Source: Nitrospirota bacterium (GTDB lineage: Bacteria; Nitrospirota; Thermodesulfovibrionia; SZUA-242). From it: a DNA stretch of 37,379 nucleotides. The translations under genes were made by a program, and so were the position numbers. The stretch spans positions 1 through 37,379 of the forward strand of contig JALUUO010000069.1 of NCBI GenBank assembly GCA_027021335.1, read 5' to 3'. Position 1 is the stretch's first letter. Every line of letters begins with the position of its first letter. The notes below the pieces were generated by a model, which saw only the letters and a program-made list of their open reading frames with translations, did not search any database and was not told the origin of the DNA. Below are positions 7,635 through 15,588 of this stretch, in pieces.

Positions 7635-8675
7635 TCAGTGATTTTTGTTATCCACATATATACTAATAAGGGCCATGCATGTAAGAGCCACCATCGGGCC
7701 GACAATCACACCAACAAAACCAAAGTGGCTCAATCCCCCAAGCACGCTTAAAAATATCACCAGCGTGTGCATCTTCGTCCTGGTTCCTATAACTATCGGC
7801 CTTAATACATAATCCACCATACTTATCAAAAACACTCCGACAAAAAGAAGAATAAACGCCTTGCCATGATGCCCGTAAACGGCAAATCCTATAACGGCAG
7901 GCCCCCATATGATTCCGGCTCCAAGTACAGGAACAAAAGCCAGAAACGCCATAACCGTTCCCCAAAGCACCGGCGCGTTTATGCCAAGCAGCCAGAAAGC
8001 CGTGCCGCCGATCAGCCCCTGCACCACCGCAACGCTTAGGCCTCCGTAAAGCGTTGCTATTATCATATCCTTTAACTGGCTTATCAGTCTAATGCGTTCA
8101 GAATGTTTAAACGGAAGCACAGTAGCTATACTCTTTAAAATCCGGTCGCCGTCGCGGAGAAAAAAGAAGAGCGCAATAATCATGATTATAAAATTAAACG
8201 CAAATCCAAGAACGTTCACAAACGCAAACGAGAAGTAATTCACAAGAGTTTTACTGGTGGTTTTCAGATACTGCAGAAGATTCGTGCCCAGAACATCGGC
8301 ATCTGTCGGCATATACTTGGAAAGCTGTTTCCATAGGCCTGATATGATCGGTATATTAGAGGGATCCAGTTCACGAATTTTCGGCCACTCGCTGTCTATC
8401 CATCTATAAGTTTCTCCCAGTTCCACAATAAGCAGCTGAACAAGAAAGAAAAGCGGAATTAAAATGCCCACCATAATTGCGATCAACATAATAGCCGCGG
8501 CAAGGTTTTCATTTTCGGTGCGTTTAACCAGCCAGCCATGAGGAATAAATGAGACCACAGAAAAAACCAGGGCCCACATTAATGAGTCAAAAAAAGGCTT
8601 GAGCATCTCAAAAAGCAGGTAGAAAAAAACCAGGAATATTACAGCGATAAGAGAAGACTTTGCCCTGTCATGCAT
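7635..8675 (-). CDS. AI-2E family (PerM-like) permease
   Basis: 346 aa with about seven or eight hydrophobic segments: a pair at residues ~9-40, one at ~60-85, then a soluble stretch, followed by ~145-175 and several from ~205 to 335. The glycine-rich C-terminal half (GGTAFWLLGINAPVLWGTVMA, LAFVPVLGAGIIWGP) and the end VLGGLSHFGFVGVIVGP are typical of the family. Members export varied substrates (AI-2, Na+/H+ exchange); the substrate here cannot be told. The start overlaps the deacylase gene by 8 bp, indicating one operon. Confidence 0.9.
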   Translation of the reverse strand: MHDRAKSSLIAVIFLVFFYLLFEMLKPFFDSLMWALVFSVVSFIPHGWLVKRTENENLAAAIMLIAIMVGILIPLFFLVQLLIVELGETYRWIDSEWPKIRELDPSNIPIISGLWKQLSKYMPTDADVLGTNLLQYLKTTSKTLVNYFSFAFVNVLGFAFNFIIMIIALFFFLRDGDRILKSIATVLPFKHSERIRLISQLKDMIIATLYGGLSVAVVQGLIGGTAFWLLGINAPVLWGTVMAFLAFVPVLGAGIIWGPAVIGFAVYGHHGKAFILLFVGVFLISMVDYVLRPIVIGTRTKMHTLVIFLSVLGGLSHFGFVGVIVGPMVALTCMALISIYVDNKNH

Positions 8676-10275
8676 TGCCTGTATAGCCCCTTAAAATACG
8701 TCCTGGACGAACTTCCGTCAGGGATCCGTTTTTTACAACCTGAAGACCGTTTACAAAAACATGCAGTATCCCGTCGGAAGGTAAAAATGGTTTTTCGAAT
8801 GTCGCCCTGTCTTTAACAGAACCTGGATCAACAATCACAAGATCTGCATATGCACCTTCATAAATACGGCCACGGCCCTGAATACGAAAAACCTCAGCCG
8901 GCAAAGAAGTTATCTTACGTACGGCCTCGGCAAACGGCATAAGCTGAAGATCACGGGAGTAATACCCCAAAAACTTCGGAAAAGTTCCAAAAGCCCTGGG
9001 ATGCGGATGGCCTGACGCTGTAATGCCGTCAAAGCACCTGGCAGATGCATCAGAGCCGACCATTGTATAGTTCTTAGTTAAAATACGCTTCAGGTTTTCC
9101 TGGCTCATACCGAAAAATATGCCTCCGGCACGAAGCCTCTCATCAAGCAAGACTTCAATATAGGCATCAAACGGTTTTTTATTAAGCCTTCTGGAAACAG
9201 CAAGCATGTCAAGACCCTGCATCCAGATGTTTTCATCTCTGCTGACACTGGAAACACGTACATCCTTCCAATAGTCATCACCCATAATCTCAGTGCCCAT
9301 TTCGTTCCTGATACGCTCAACAACAGCATCATTCCGAAGCCTGTCCATCTCGGCCCCGGCGCCTCCCTCGTAAACCCAGGCGGGAAGAAGAGCGTCAAGA
9401 TCCGTGCTGCCGGCCACGTACGGATACCTGTCGCAGGTCACCTTATGCCCTTTGGATATAGAGTTACTCATCAGGCTGAAGATTTTATCGATCTTATTCC
9501 AGTTGGTTCTGCCTGCTGTTTTAAGGTGCGATATATGTACAGGAATAGAGCCCCTTGCCCCGATCTCAAGCGCCTCACTTACAGCCTGCACCACATCATC
9601 GCTTTCACTGCGCATATGAGTCGCATAAATTCCGCCGCTCAAAGCAACCTCTGAAGCCAAGTCCGCAAGTTCGTCCAGGTCAGAGTAGACACCTGGAGGA
9701 TATATAAGACCGGTACTCAGGCCACAAGCTCCCTGAAAAAGAGCGGTTCTAAGAAGACTCTTCATCCGGGCCAACTCGGTTTCCGTTGCCGGCCTGTCGG
9801 CATATCCCACAACAGCGCCTCTTATATTTCCGTGGCCTACAAGTGTCTTAAAGTTAAGCGCAGGAGAGCGTCTTTCCAAGATAGAAAAGTACTCCTCCAG
9901 GCTCTGCCAGCGCTCACGTATGCCGAGCTCTTTTAGATCGTCTTCACGCCTTTCCGCGTAGGCGCCCAAAAGCGGGCCTCCGGAGAGCCCGCAGTTTCCA
10001 TTTATCTCGGTTGTCACACCCTGGAGAATCTTTGCGGCAGCCCTCGGATCGGCAAGCAGCGTAAACTCCGAATGCGCGTGGGTATCTATAAAACCAGGAC
10101 AGACGGCAAGGTTGTTAATATCCAGCACCTGATCAGCCACAGCCTGCTCCAGGTCTCCGATGGCTGCTATCCGGTCCCCGGCCAGACCCATGTCGGCTGT
10201 AAACGGCCGGCTTCCTGTTCCGTCAAAAATACTTCCGTTTCTTATAATAATATCGAATTTCAGAAGACTGCTCAT
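8668..10275 (-). CDS. N-acyl-D-amino-acid deacylase (D-aminoacylase), amidohydrolase superfamily
   Basis: 535 aa. An N-terminal beta segment (FDIIIRNGSIFDGTG) leads into the metal-dependent TIM barrel: CPGFIDTHAHSEF (HxH), GNCGLSGG (the Cys ligand of D-aminoacylases), ATHMRSES and HISHLKTAG (His ligands) and MVGSDA (catalytic Asp). The C-terminal beta domain reads GRIYEGAYADLVIVDP. The family hydrolyses N-acyl-D-amino acids; related N-acyl-D-glutamate deacylases look alike, so the exact substrate is open. It overlaps the upstream amidase by 4 bp (ATGA), so a role in reusing D-amino acid wall fragments is possible but inferred. Confidence 0.92.
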   Translation of the reverse strand: MSSLLKFDIIIRNGSIFDGTGSRPFTADMGLAGDRIAAIGDLEQAVADQVLDINNLAVCPGFIDTHAHSEFTLLADPRAAAKILQGVTTEINGNCGLSGGPLLGAYAERREDDLKELGIRERWQSLEEYFSILERRSPALNFKTLVGHGNIRGAVVGYADRPATETELARMKSLLRTALFQGACGLSTGLIYPPGVYSDLDELADLASEVALSGGIYATHMRSESDDVVQAVSEALEIGARGSIPVHISHLKTAGRTNWNKIDKIFSLMSNSISKGHKVTCDRYPYVAGSTDLDALLPAWVYEGGAGAEMDRLRNDAVVERIRNEMGTEIMGDDYWKDVRVSSVSRDENIWMQGLDMLAVSRRLNKKPFDAYIEVLLDERLRAGGIFFGMSQENLKRILTKNYTMVGSDASARCFDGITASGHPHPRAFGTFPKFLGYYSRDLQLMPFAEAVRKITSLPAEVFRIQGRGRIYEGAYADLVIVDPGSVKDRATFEKPFLPSDGILHVFVNGLQVVKNGSLTEVRPGRILRGYTGNA

Positions 10276-11483
10276 TTAGAAGCGGCCAGACGACGCTGTT
10301 TAAGCCAGAAGCGGGCCGTTTTTGAGGAGCTCAGATAATCCAGTATGCCTGCGGATACGGCTTCAGAAACTTCGGCCCGATATTTTTCGTTCTGGAGTCT
10401 CATCTCATCCTCGGCATTGCTTATAAAGCCCACTTCAAGAAGAACGGCAGGCATCCTTGCACCCACAAGAACATGAAATTTAGCCCACTTGACACCGTGA
10501 TCATAAAGGTTTCCGTAACTCTTCTTTAAAGAGTGTATCGTAGAGTCATGAACAAAATGAGCCAGGCTCATAGACTCCTCTATTTTATGAAACCTGCTTA
10601 GGTCTTTAAGAATTAAATCCAGTTCCGACACACCGGTTGAATCGCTTTTAGATATTTTGTTTTCACGATCAGCAACTTCCTGCCACTCTCTGTTATTGGT
10701 GGCGTTTAAAAACCATGTTTCGATACCACGGAGTTTACGGTTTTTAGCGGCATTTACATGAATGGAGACAAAAAGGTCCGCATCCTCTTTATTGGCGATT
10801 TCCGTACGCCTGGATAAAGGTATGTAGACGTCTTTGTTACGAGTCAGGATAACACTTATACCCTGACGTTCTTCCAGGTTTTTTTTAAGGCGCCTGGCAA
10901 TATCCAAAGCGATGTTTTTTTCCTTCAGGCCGTTCCATCCGGTTGCGCCGGAATCCCTTCCGCCATGCCCGGCGTCAATAACAACTTTTAATACCGACCT
11001 GGGCGGCGGCGCCTTTACCGAAACCGGCAGGAGCTTATTAGGTCGCTTTACAGCAATCCGCTCCGGATTAAGACTTTTTGTTATACCGTAAATATCCACG
11101 ATAAAACGGCCTGGAGCTCCGCTGACCTTGTAATTATCCATGCTTTCAAGATCAAAAACAATGCGTACAACATCTTCCGCATGCTCTCCGATACGGATAG
11201 ATTGCAGGATTCCGTCGTTGACAACCGATATAGGTTTTATTGAATCAGATAAACCGGTTGAGGGAAGATCAAAGAAAAGCCTGTTAGGGTTTCTCAGCTT
11301 GTGAGCTGAATAGCTCAGATCGCCTTCAAAAGTGACTTCAACCCGAGTAAAAAAAACCTCGGACGTATACTTTACTGTTTTTATAAAAGCCTTAGGTTTT
11401 TCTTCTCTTTCTTTTGCCGAAATTAATTGTGCAGGTAAAAGAAAAATTATAAGCCCCAGAATCAAACGCATTAACATAATCAT
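10272..11483 (-). CDS. N-acetylmuramoyl-L-alanine amidase with AMIN domain (AmiC-type)
   Basis: 403 aa. A signal peptide (residues ~1-23) is followed by an AMIN domain (~35-135; RVEVTFEGDLSYSAHKL, RIVFDLESMDNYKV, GRFIVDIYG) that targets septal peptidoglycan, a proline-rich linker, and an Amidase_3 catalytic domain (~165-385). Zinc ligands and catalytic residues are visible: VVIDAGHGGRDSGA, the Glu of LKEKNIALDIA, LFVSIHVNA and the Glu of PAVLLEVGFISN. It cleaves the lactyl-alanine bond for daughter-cell separation. A second ATG at 11477 is possible. It is the first gene of the amidase-deacylase-permease operon. Confidence 0.95.
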   Translation of the reverse strand: MIMLMRLILGLIIFLLPAQLISAKEREEKPKAFIKTVKYTSEVFFTRVEVTFEGDLSYSAHKLRNPNRLFFDLPSTGLSDSIKPISVVNDGILQSIRIGEHAEDVVRIVFDLESMDNYKVSGAPGRFIVDIYGITKSLNPERIAVKRPNKLLPVSVKAPPPRSVLKVVIDAGHGGRDSGATGWNGLKEKNIALDIARRLKKNLEERQGISVILTRNKDVYIPLSRRTEIANKEDADLFVSIHVNAAKNRKLRGIETWFLNATNNREWQEVADRENKISKSDSTGVSELDLILKDLSRFHKIEESMSLAHFVHDSTIHSLKKSYGNLYDHGVKWAKFHVLVGARMPAVLLEVGFISNAEDEMRLQNEKYRAEVSEAVSAGILDYLSSSKTARFWLKQRRLAASK

Positions 11484-11532
11484 GTTTTCTATACTATCAG
11501 CCTTATTTTGTCAACAAAAACACAGTTTTTAC

Positions 11533-12312
11533 TCAGGTCACCCCCGGCTCTTGATCCCTGACTTTTGAATCTCTCAAGTATTGGGCATTTGAAAAGCAGC
11601 GCAAGTGACCGTCATCGTAAAAAACCCTGAACGTCCCGCTTACCAAAAAATCCTTAAGGCAATCAGCCACACTAAAAAGAGTTAAAGGATGATTCACAGC
11701 CTCAAGCTGCCTGGCAAAGCGTTCGTAAAACAACCTGCCCTGGCCGTCCGGGCGGACAGGACGGTAAATATATATGAAGTCGAAATCCGCCGGAGAAACA
11801 TCCATTATGTTTTTCCTGATCCACTCAACCCTGTCGCCTGGAATCTCCATCATTGCTTGCAGCTTCCGGCCTTTTTCCATCATGTAGCTGCCGAGTTCTA
11901 TCTGGACAACCTTGCAGGGCCGGTACAGATACTGAAGCAAAAGGCCCTGAAGACCGTTGCCTGCGCCATAATCCGCAAGCCTTGTCTTACTTGTAATATA
12001 ACTTCCCGCCATAAGAAGCGGTGTAAGTCCTCCGGCATAACACCAGTAACCATCCATTTTTTTAAGCTCTTTAAGCTCCGAGCCGGAATACCTGACATCC
12101 TTTTCATGTATCCGGCAGTAAATCCGGGTAAGCCGCTCTTCCAGGCCGTCGAGATCGTTTCTATCTTTAAATCGGTCTACACCAGAAAAAAGTGAAGACA
12201 CCCTGGGGTAGGAGTCAAGAAAATCCTTATTTTCCGCCAGGCGGATGAACAGCTCCATGAGAGCAGCAAGGTGTTTGTGTTTGCAATCTTTATAGCTTAT
12301 ATCTGTTGTCAT
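11533..12312 (-). CDS. SAM-methyltransferase-like protein, function unknown
   Basis: 259 aa. After a helical N-terminal region (~1-100) there is a Rossmann methyltransferase signature: RLADYGAGNGLQGLLLQ (motif I, near residue 115), VVQIELGSYMMEKG (acidic end of strand 2) and DFDFIYIYRPV (motif IV-like) near residue 180. It is soluble, without a signal peptide. It is divergent from the arsenite methyltransferase gene, with a 45-bp gap, so the two may share a control region. The C-terminal part (FRVFYDDGHLRCFSN) has no match I recognise. Substrate unknown. Confidence 0.7.
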   Translation of the reverse strand: MTTDISYKDCKHKHLAALMELFIRLAENKDFLDSYPRVSSLFSGVDRFKDRNDLDGLEERLTRIYCRIHEKDVRYSGSELKELKKMDGYWCYAGGLTPLLMAGSYITSKTRLADYGAGNGLQGLLLQYLYRPCKVVQIELGSYMMEKGRKLQAMMEIPGDRVEWIRKNIMDVSPADFDFIYIYRPVRPDGQGRLFYERFARQLEAVNHPLTLFSVADCLKDFLVSGTFRVFYDDGHLRCFSNAQYLRDSKVRDQEPGVT

Positions 12313-12325
12313 AAGAGCAATTTGT

Positions 12326-12357
12326 TATAATAACCGAAACTCACGAGGTAAAACGCG
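12326..12357 (+). promoter_or_regulatory. Candidate -10 box and Shine-Dalgarno of the arsenite methyltransferase gene
   Basis: A perfect TATAAT (12326-12331) lies 27 bp before the ATG and GAGG (12345-12348) sits at normal spacing. No convincing -35 box is present at 16-18 bp, so a regulator may be needed. Confidence 0.4.
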
Positions 12358-13158
12358 ATGCAGAATAAACCGTTAGACTTAAGAGATATGGTTCGCAAAG
12401 ATTACGCTGCCGTTGCCCAAGGGCTGGATAGCTGCTGTCTGCCATCCAGTTGCTGCGGCGCTGAGGCTGATATGGAAAGCCTGCTGGAAACCGGCAAACA
12501 TCTTGGATACAGCGAGGAGGAGCTTAAACTTGGCCTGGGTGAGGCGAACCTCGGCCTGGGTTGCGGAAATCCGCAGGCAATAGCCGAGATTAAACCTGGT
12601 GAGGTTGTTCTTGATCTTGGAAGCGGTGCCGGGTTTGATGCCTTTCTGGCCGCAATGGCTGCTGGAAATTCCGGCCGTGTAATCGGGATCGATATGACGC
12701 CAGAGATGTTAAGTAAGGCAAGAAGCAATGCCGAAAATCTGAATGTCCCGAATGTTGAGTTTAGACTTGGAGAAATCGAGCACCTGCCGGTTGCCGATAA
12801 TTCGGTTGACGTGATCATCTCAAACTGCGTAATCAATCTTTCTACCGACAAGCAGGCGGTTTTCAATGATTCCTACAGAGCGCTTAAGCCTGGAGGCAGG
12901 CTTGCCATCTCAGATATTTTAAGAGGCGGGGAGCTTCCTCAGGAAATTAAAGCGGATCCGGCTGCCTACAGCGGTTGAATAACCGGAGCGGTCTCCGTGG
13001 AGACCATGAGGCAGTACTTGGAAACAGCAGGATTTGAAAATATTATATTTATCAACAAGAAAAACAGTGACGAAATAATCAAGAACTGGAACTTTGGTGA
13101 AGGTGTGGAAAACGCAGTGTTTTCAGCCTATATAAAAGCGGTCAAGCCATATAATTAA
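12358..13158 (+). CDS. arsM: Arsenite S-adenosylmethyltransferase (ArsM), candidate selenoprotein (in-frame TGA, Sec207)
   Basis: Read through the TGA at 12976-12978, the frame gives 266 aa, the normal bacterial ArsM length; stopped there, the protein would lack its C-terminus. The N-terminus has a Cys cluster (CCLPSSCCGAE, residues ~22-32). The SAM fold follows: GEVVLDLGSGAGFDAFLAA, VIGIDMTPEML, VDVIISNCVINL and LKPGGRLAISDIL. The TGA sits in AYSG-U-ITGAVS, where family members carry the arsenic-binding Cys of a GxC(V/I/L)xGA motif. The tail after it (TMRQYLETAGFENI through FSAYIKAVKP) is family-like. It methylates As(III) to volatile species. A strong hairpin follows the UGA. It is convergent with 13174-13968, with a 15-bp gap. 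Confidence 0.88.
12990..13005 (+). promoter_or_regulatory. Bacterial SECIS-like hairpin in arsM
   Basis: GGUCUC (12990-12995) and GAGACC (13000-13005) form a perfect 6-bp stem with a CGUG loop, 18-21 nt downstream of the UGA. Loop distance, size and the G in the second loop position fit the known features of bacterial SECIS elements, which SelB binds to insert selenocysteine. Confidence 0.7.
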
Positions 13159-13173
13159 CCTGCCCTTGACTCA

Positions 13174-13968
13174 TCACTGCTTTGGCGGCCTAAGCGGTTT
13201 GCCGTCCTTGTACCAGCTCTCCTGGATAATTTCTCCGTGTTTGTTCCACTGTGTGAATTTACCGTCAAGACGTCCGTTTACGTAACTTCGTTCCATGCTT
13301 TTCTTACCGTTTGAATGCCAGGTGATCCATAGACCATCAAGAACGTCATTTTTGTAGTGCTGCTGCTTCCATTTCTTTCCATCACGACTCCAGAAAGTCC
13401 AGGTGCCTTCTTTTTTTCCGTCTTTAAAGAACAATTCCTCTCTTTTAAAACCGTTGTCATACCAGTAGGTCCAGCGTCCTACCTTGACATCTTCTTTGCC
13501 TTCCTCAGGCCTGTATATCCAACCCTGCTCTTTAAGTCTTCCGTTTGAGTCGCCGACCTCGACTTTTTCACCGCAGAACAACTCGAAACATTTACGCATA
13601 ATAGGGCTCTCATCAATAAAACGCGGCTCAGACATTGAAAAATCTTTTTTGTAAGTCCGTTTGTCTTCGTATATCATTGCACGCTCTTTACGAAACTCAA
13701 AGTACCTGCAAAACATCCGGTACCGGACAGAGGTAAGCTTGCCGGAATCATGCTCTGTTTTGAGCCAGAACGAAACAGTATCTTTACCATGTTCTATCTG
13801 GTCAATGTTTATAAAGTATTTTGCAGAATCGTCATATGCAACAAGCTTCCACCTGAAAGATGATGCGTTGGAGAGGGATACAAAGAGAAGCAGCAGATAA
13901 AATAGGGACAATACCGCAATAACCCTAAGGCGAAAGCGGAAAAAGCGGGAAAGACATATTGAAAACAT
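13174..13968 (-). CDS. Exported YwqK/MORN-like repeat protein
   Basis: 264 aa. A signal peptide or anchor covers residues ~12-35 (VIAVLSLFYLLLLFVSL, cleavage near NAS). Residues ~36-130 resemble a surface-adhesin E type domain (WKLVAYDDSAKYFINI, KTEHDSGKLTSVRYRMFCRYF). Residues ~155-262 hold about five short repeats of the form G-x-W-x-x-W-x-x-NG-x-K-x-x-E-x-x-x-x-x-G, e.g. VGRWTYWYDNGFKREE, DGLWITWHSNGKKSME and DGKFTQWNKHG, as in the YwqK/MORN-variant family. These repeats form beta-hairpin stacks; function is not established. It follows ribD by 9 bp. Confidence 0.75.
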   Translation of the reverse strand: MFSICLSRFFRFRLRVIAVLSLFYLLLLFVSLSNASSFRWKLVAYDDSAKYFINIDQIEHGKDTVSFWLKTEHDSGKLTSVRYRMFCRYFEFRKERAMIYEDKRTYKKDFSMSEPRFIDESPIMRKCFELFCGEKVEVGDSNGRLKEQGWIYRPEEGKEDVKVGRWTYWYDNGFKREELFFKDGKKEGTWTFWSRDGKKWKQQHYKNDVLDGLWITWHSNGKKSMERSYVNGRLDGKFTQWNKHGEIIQESWYKDGKPLRPPKQ

Positions 13969-13977
13969 CTGAGACTG

Positions 13978-15072
13978 CTACCCGAGAAGTTCGGCCTCTA
14001 CAAGTATATCAGCCCCCGTATGCGTAACGGACATTGATCCCAGCCTGGCGGCTTCCTCAAGAAGGTTTATACCCGGACCGCCTACAGAGGGTATCGCGTT
14101 TCGTCCCCCGATTATTTTCGGAGCAATAAAGAACATCACCCTGTTTATCACCCCGGCCCTAAGCACTGCTGCATTGATACCGGAACCGCCTTCGATTAAT
14201 ACCGAACTTACACCTCTTTTGCCTATCTCGCGCATAAGCTCCTTCATGTCGAGCTTGCCGTTTTTACCTCCGACATAAAGGATTTCGGCCGCTTTTTGAA
14301 GTACCGGGCTTACAGGTCCACGTTTTGGAGACTTTACCGTAGCTATCCAGGTAGGCGCAAGGCCGTCCGTAAGAACCTTGCTGTTGGAGGAAATTTCGAG
14401 TTTACCATCCACTATTATGCGAATAGGGTTTTTTCCGGACCGAATCCGGGCGGTCAAGGAGGGGTCATCAGCTTTTACCGTACCGGCACCCACCAATACA
14501 GCCTGATTTTCTGACCGCAACCGGTGAACCATCCGGCGTGATACCGGTCCTGTAATCCACTTGGACCGGCCGTTTGCCGTAGCTATTTTTCCGTCAAGAC
14601 TTTGAGCCACCTTCAAGGTAACATATGGTAGTCCGGTGGTAATAAAGCGGATAAAAACCCTGTTTAAATCCAGCGCTTCCTGCCGCAGGACTCCGGATAT
14701 GACATCTATTCCTGCCGCACGAAGCTTACGAAACCCACGGCCCGAGACCTTGGGGTTCGGGTCTTTCATAGCGGCCACAACCCTTTTTACTCCCGCCCGG
14801 ATAATGCCATCGGTGCAGGGCAGTGTTTTTTTATCCGTATGACAGCAGGGTTCGAGGTTTACGTAAAGCGTCGTCCCTTTCGCCCTGGCGCCGGCACGAG
14901 CAAGGGCAACAGCTTCTGCGTGAGGGGTTCCGGCTTTTTTATGATACCCTTCCGCAACCACCTCTGCGCCCTTAACCAGCAGGGCGCCAACCATTGGATT
15001 CGGGCTGGTTTTCCCTCTGGCTTTATCCGCAAGCGCAAGCGCGCGCTGCATATAGCGCTCGTGTATGCTCAT
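13978..15072 (-). CDS. ribD: Bifunctional pyrimidine deaminase/reductase RibD
   Basis: 364 aa. The N-terminal deaminase domain (~1-145) carries zinc motifs TPHAEAVAL and NLEPCCHTDKKTLPC. The C-terminal reductase domain (~150-364) has PYVTLKVAQSLDGKIA, SKWITG and VLIEGGSGINAAVL. It carries out the second and third steps after GTP cyclohydrolase II in riboflavin synthesis. The other rib genes lie 10 kb away at 24868-27221 on the other strand, so the pathway is split here. It follows HU by 65 bp; no Shine-Dalgarno is apparent. Confidence 0.95.
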   Translation of the reverse strand: MSIHERYMQRALALADKARGKTSPNPMVGALLVKGAEVVAEGYHKKAGTPHAEAVALARAGARAKGTTLYVNLEPCCHTDKKTLPCTDGIIRAGVKRVVAAMKDPNPKVSGRGFRKLRAAGIDVISGVLRQEALDLNRVFIRFITTGLPYVTLKVAQSLDGKIATANGRSKWITGPVSRRMVHRLRSENQAVLVGAGTVKADDPSLTARIRSGKNPIRIIVDGKLEISSNSKVLTDGLAPTWIATVKSPKRGPVSPVLQKAAEILYVGGKNGKLDMKELMREIGKRGVSSVLIEGGSGINAAVLRAGVINRVMFFIAPKIIGGRNAIPSVGGPGINLLEEAARLGSMSVTHTGADILVEAELLG

Positions 15073-15107
15073 AACAAAAAACGTAAGGTTAAACAGATAA
15101 CGCGGTC

Positions 15108-15137
15108 GGGGCGCAGTCCTCTGTGTGTGAGTGCCCC
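15108..15137 (-). terminator. GC-rich hairpin directly after the HU gene
   Basis: Arms 15108-15114 and 15131-15137 form a 7-bp GC-rich stem (one G-U pair) right after the HU stop codon. There is no U-tract in the minus direction, so it may dampen read-through or protect the HU mRNA end rather than fully terminate before ribD. Confidence 0.4.
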
Positions 15138-15410
15138 CTACTGTATTGCTTCTTTAAAAGCCTTGCCTGGTGTAAATTTCGGGGCCTTTGACGCCTTGAT
15201 ATCGATTTCCTCGCCGGTCTGTGGATTTCGACCTTTTCTGGCAGCTCTTTTTGATACCGAAAACGTGCCAAATCCTATCAGGGTCACCTTTTCATCTTTC
15301 TTAAGCGCCTCCCCCAGACCTTCGGTCATTGAGTCTAAAGCCTTGCCGGCCGCCGCCTTTGTAATATCTGCATCCGCAGCCATCTTTTCAATAAGTTCTG
15401 CTTTTGTCAT
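15138..15410 (-). CDS. HU-family DNA-binding protein
   Basis: 90 aa, the usual HU size. MTKAELIEKMA start, helical dimerisation half, then VTLIGFGTFSVSKRAARKGRNPQTGEEI and the beta-arm with GRNPQTG, ending FTPGKAFKEAI. It bends and compacts DNA as a dimer. A strong AGGAGG precedes the ATG, in keeping with high expression. The promoter is at 15505-15533. Confidence 0.96.
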   Translation of the reverse strand: MTKAELIEKMAADADITKAAAGKALDSMTEGLGEALKKDEKVTLIGFGTFSVSKRAARKGRNPQTGEEIDIKASKAPKFTPGKAFKEAIQ

Positions 15411-15504
15411 AGAATTAATCCTCCTTTTTTATGAAATATTGTTCATCAAAGTTATTCGAAAGCTTACTGCGCCATTAATTAAATCGTTAGCCTGAATTAG
15501 AAGA

Positions 15505-15533
15505 ACGTTAGCATTAAGCCCAAATCATGTCAA
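15505..15533 (-). promoter_or_regulatory. Sigma-70-type promoter of the HU gene
   Basis: On the minus strand TTGACA (15528-15533) and TAACGT (15505-15510) are 17 bp apart. The -35 is perfect and the -10 is moderate. It gives a leader of roughly 90 nt before the HU ATG. Confidence 0.55.
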
Positions 15534-15552
15534 GATTTTTCTTGCCGCCGGT

Positions 15553-15581
15553 TTGACAAAAAAATATTATTTCCCTATGCT
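15553..15581 (+). promoter_or_regulatory. Near-consensus sigma-70 promoter of the exonuclease gene
   Basis: TTGACA (15553-15558), a 17-bp spacer and TATGCT (15576-15581). The expected start of transcription (15587-15590) coincides with the ATG at 15589, which implies a leaderless mRNA. Confidence 0.6.
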
Positions 15582-15588
15582 AAGCCTG

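Noticed and set aside
12358-13158. TGA read as tryptophan (alternative genetic code)
   Set aside because: Tryptophan is encoded by TGG throughout, and TGA is a normal stop in thiS, thiD, ribE and the HD-GYP gene. Both internal TGAs sit at Cys positions.
14839-15495. Plus-strand ORF of 218 codons across ribD and HU
   Set aside because: Antisense to two well-supported genes; composition is typical of a shadow frame.
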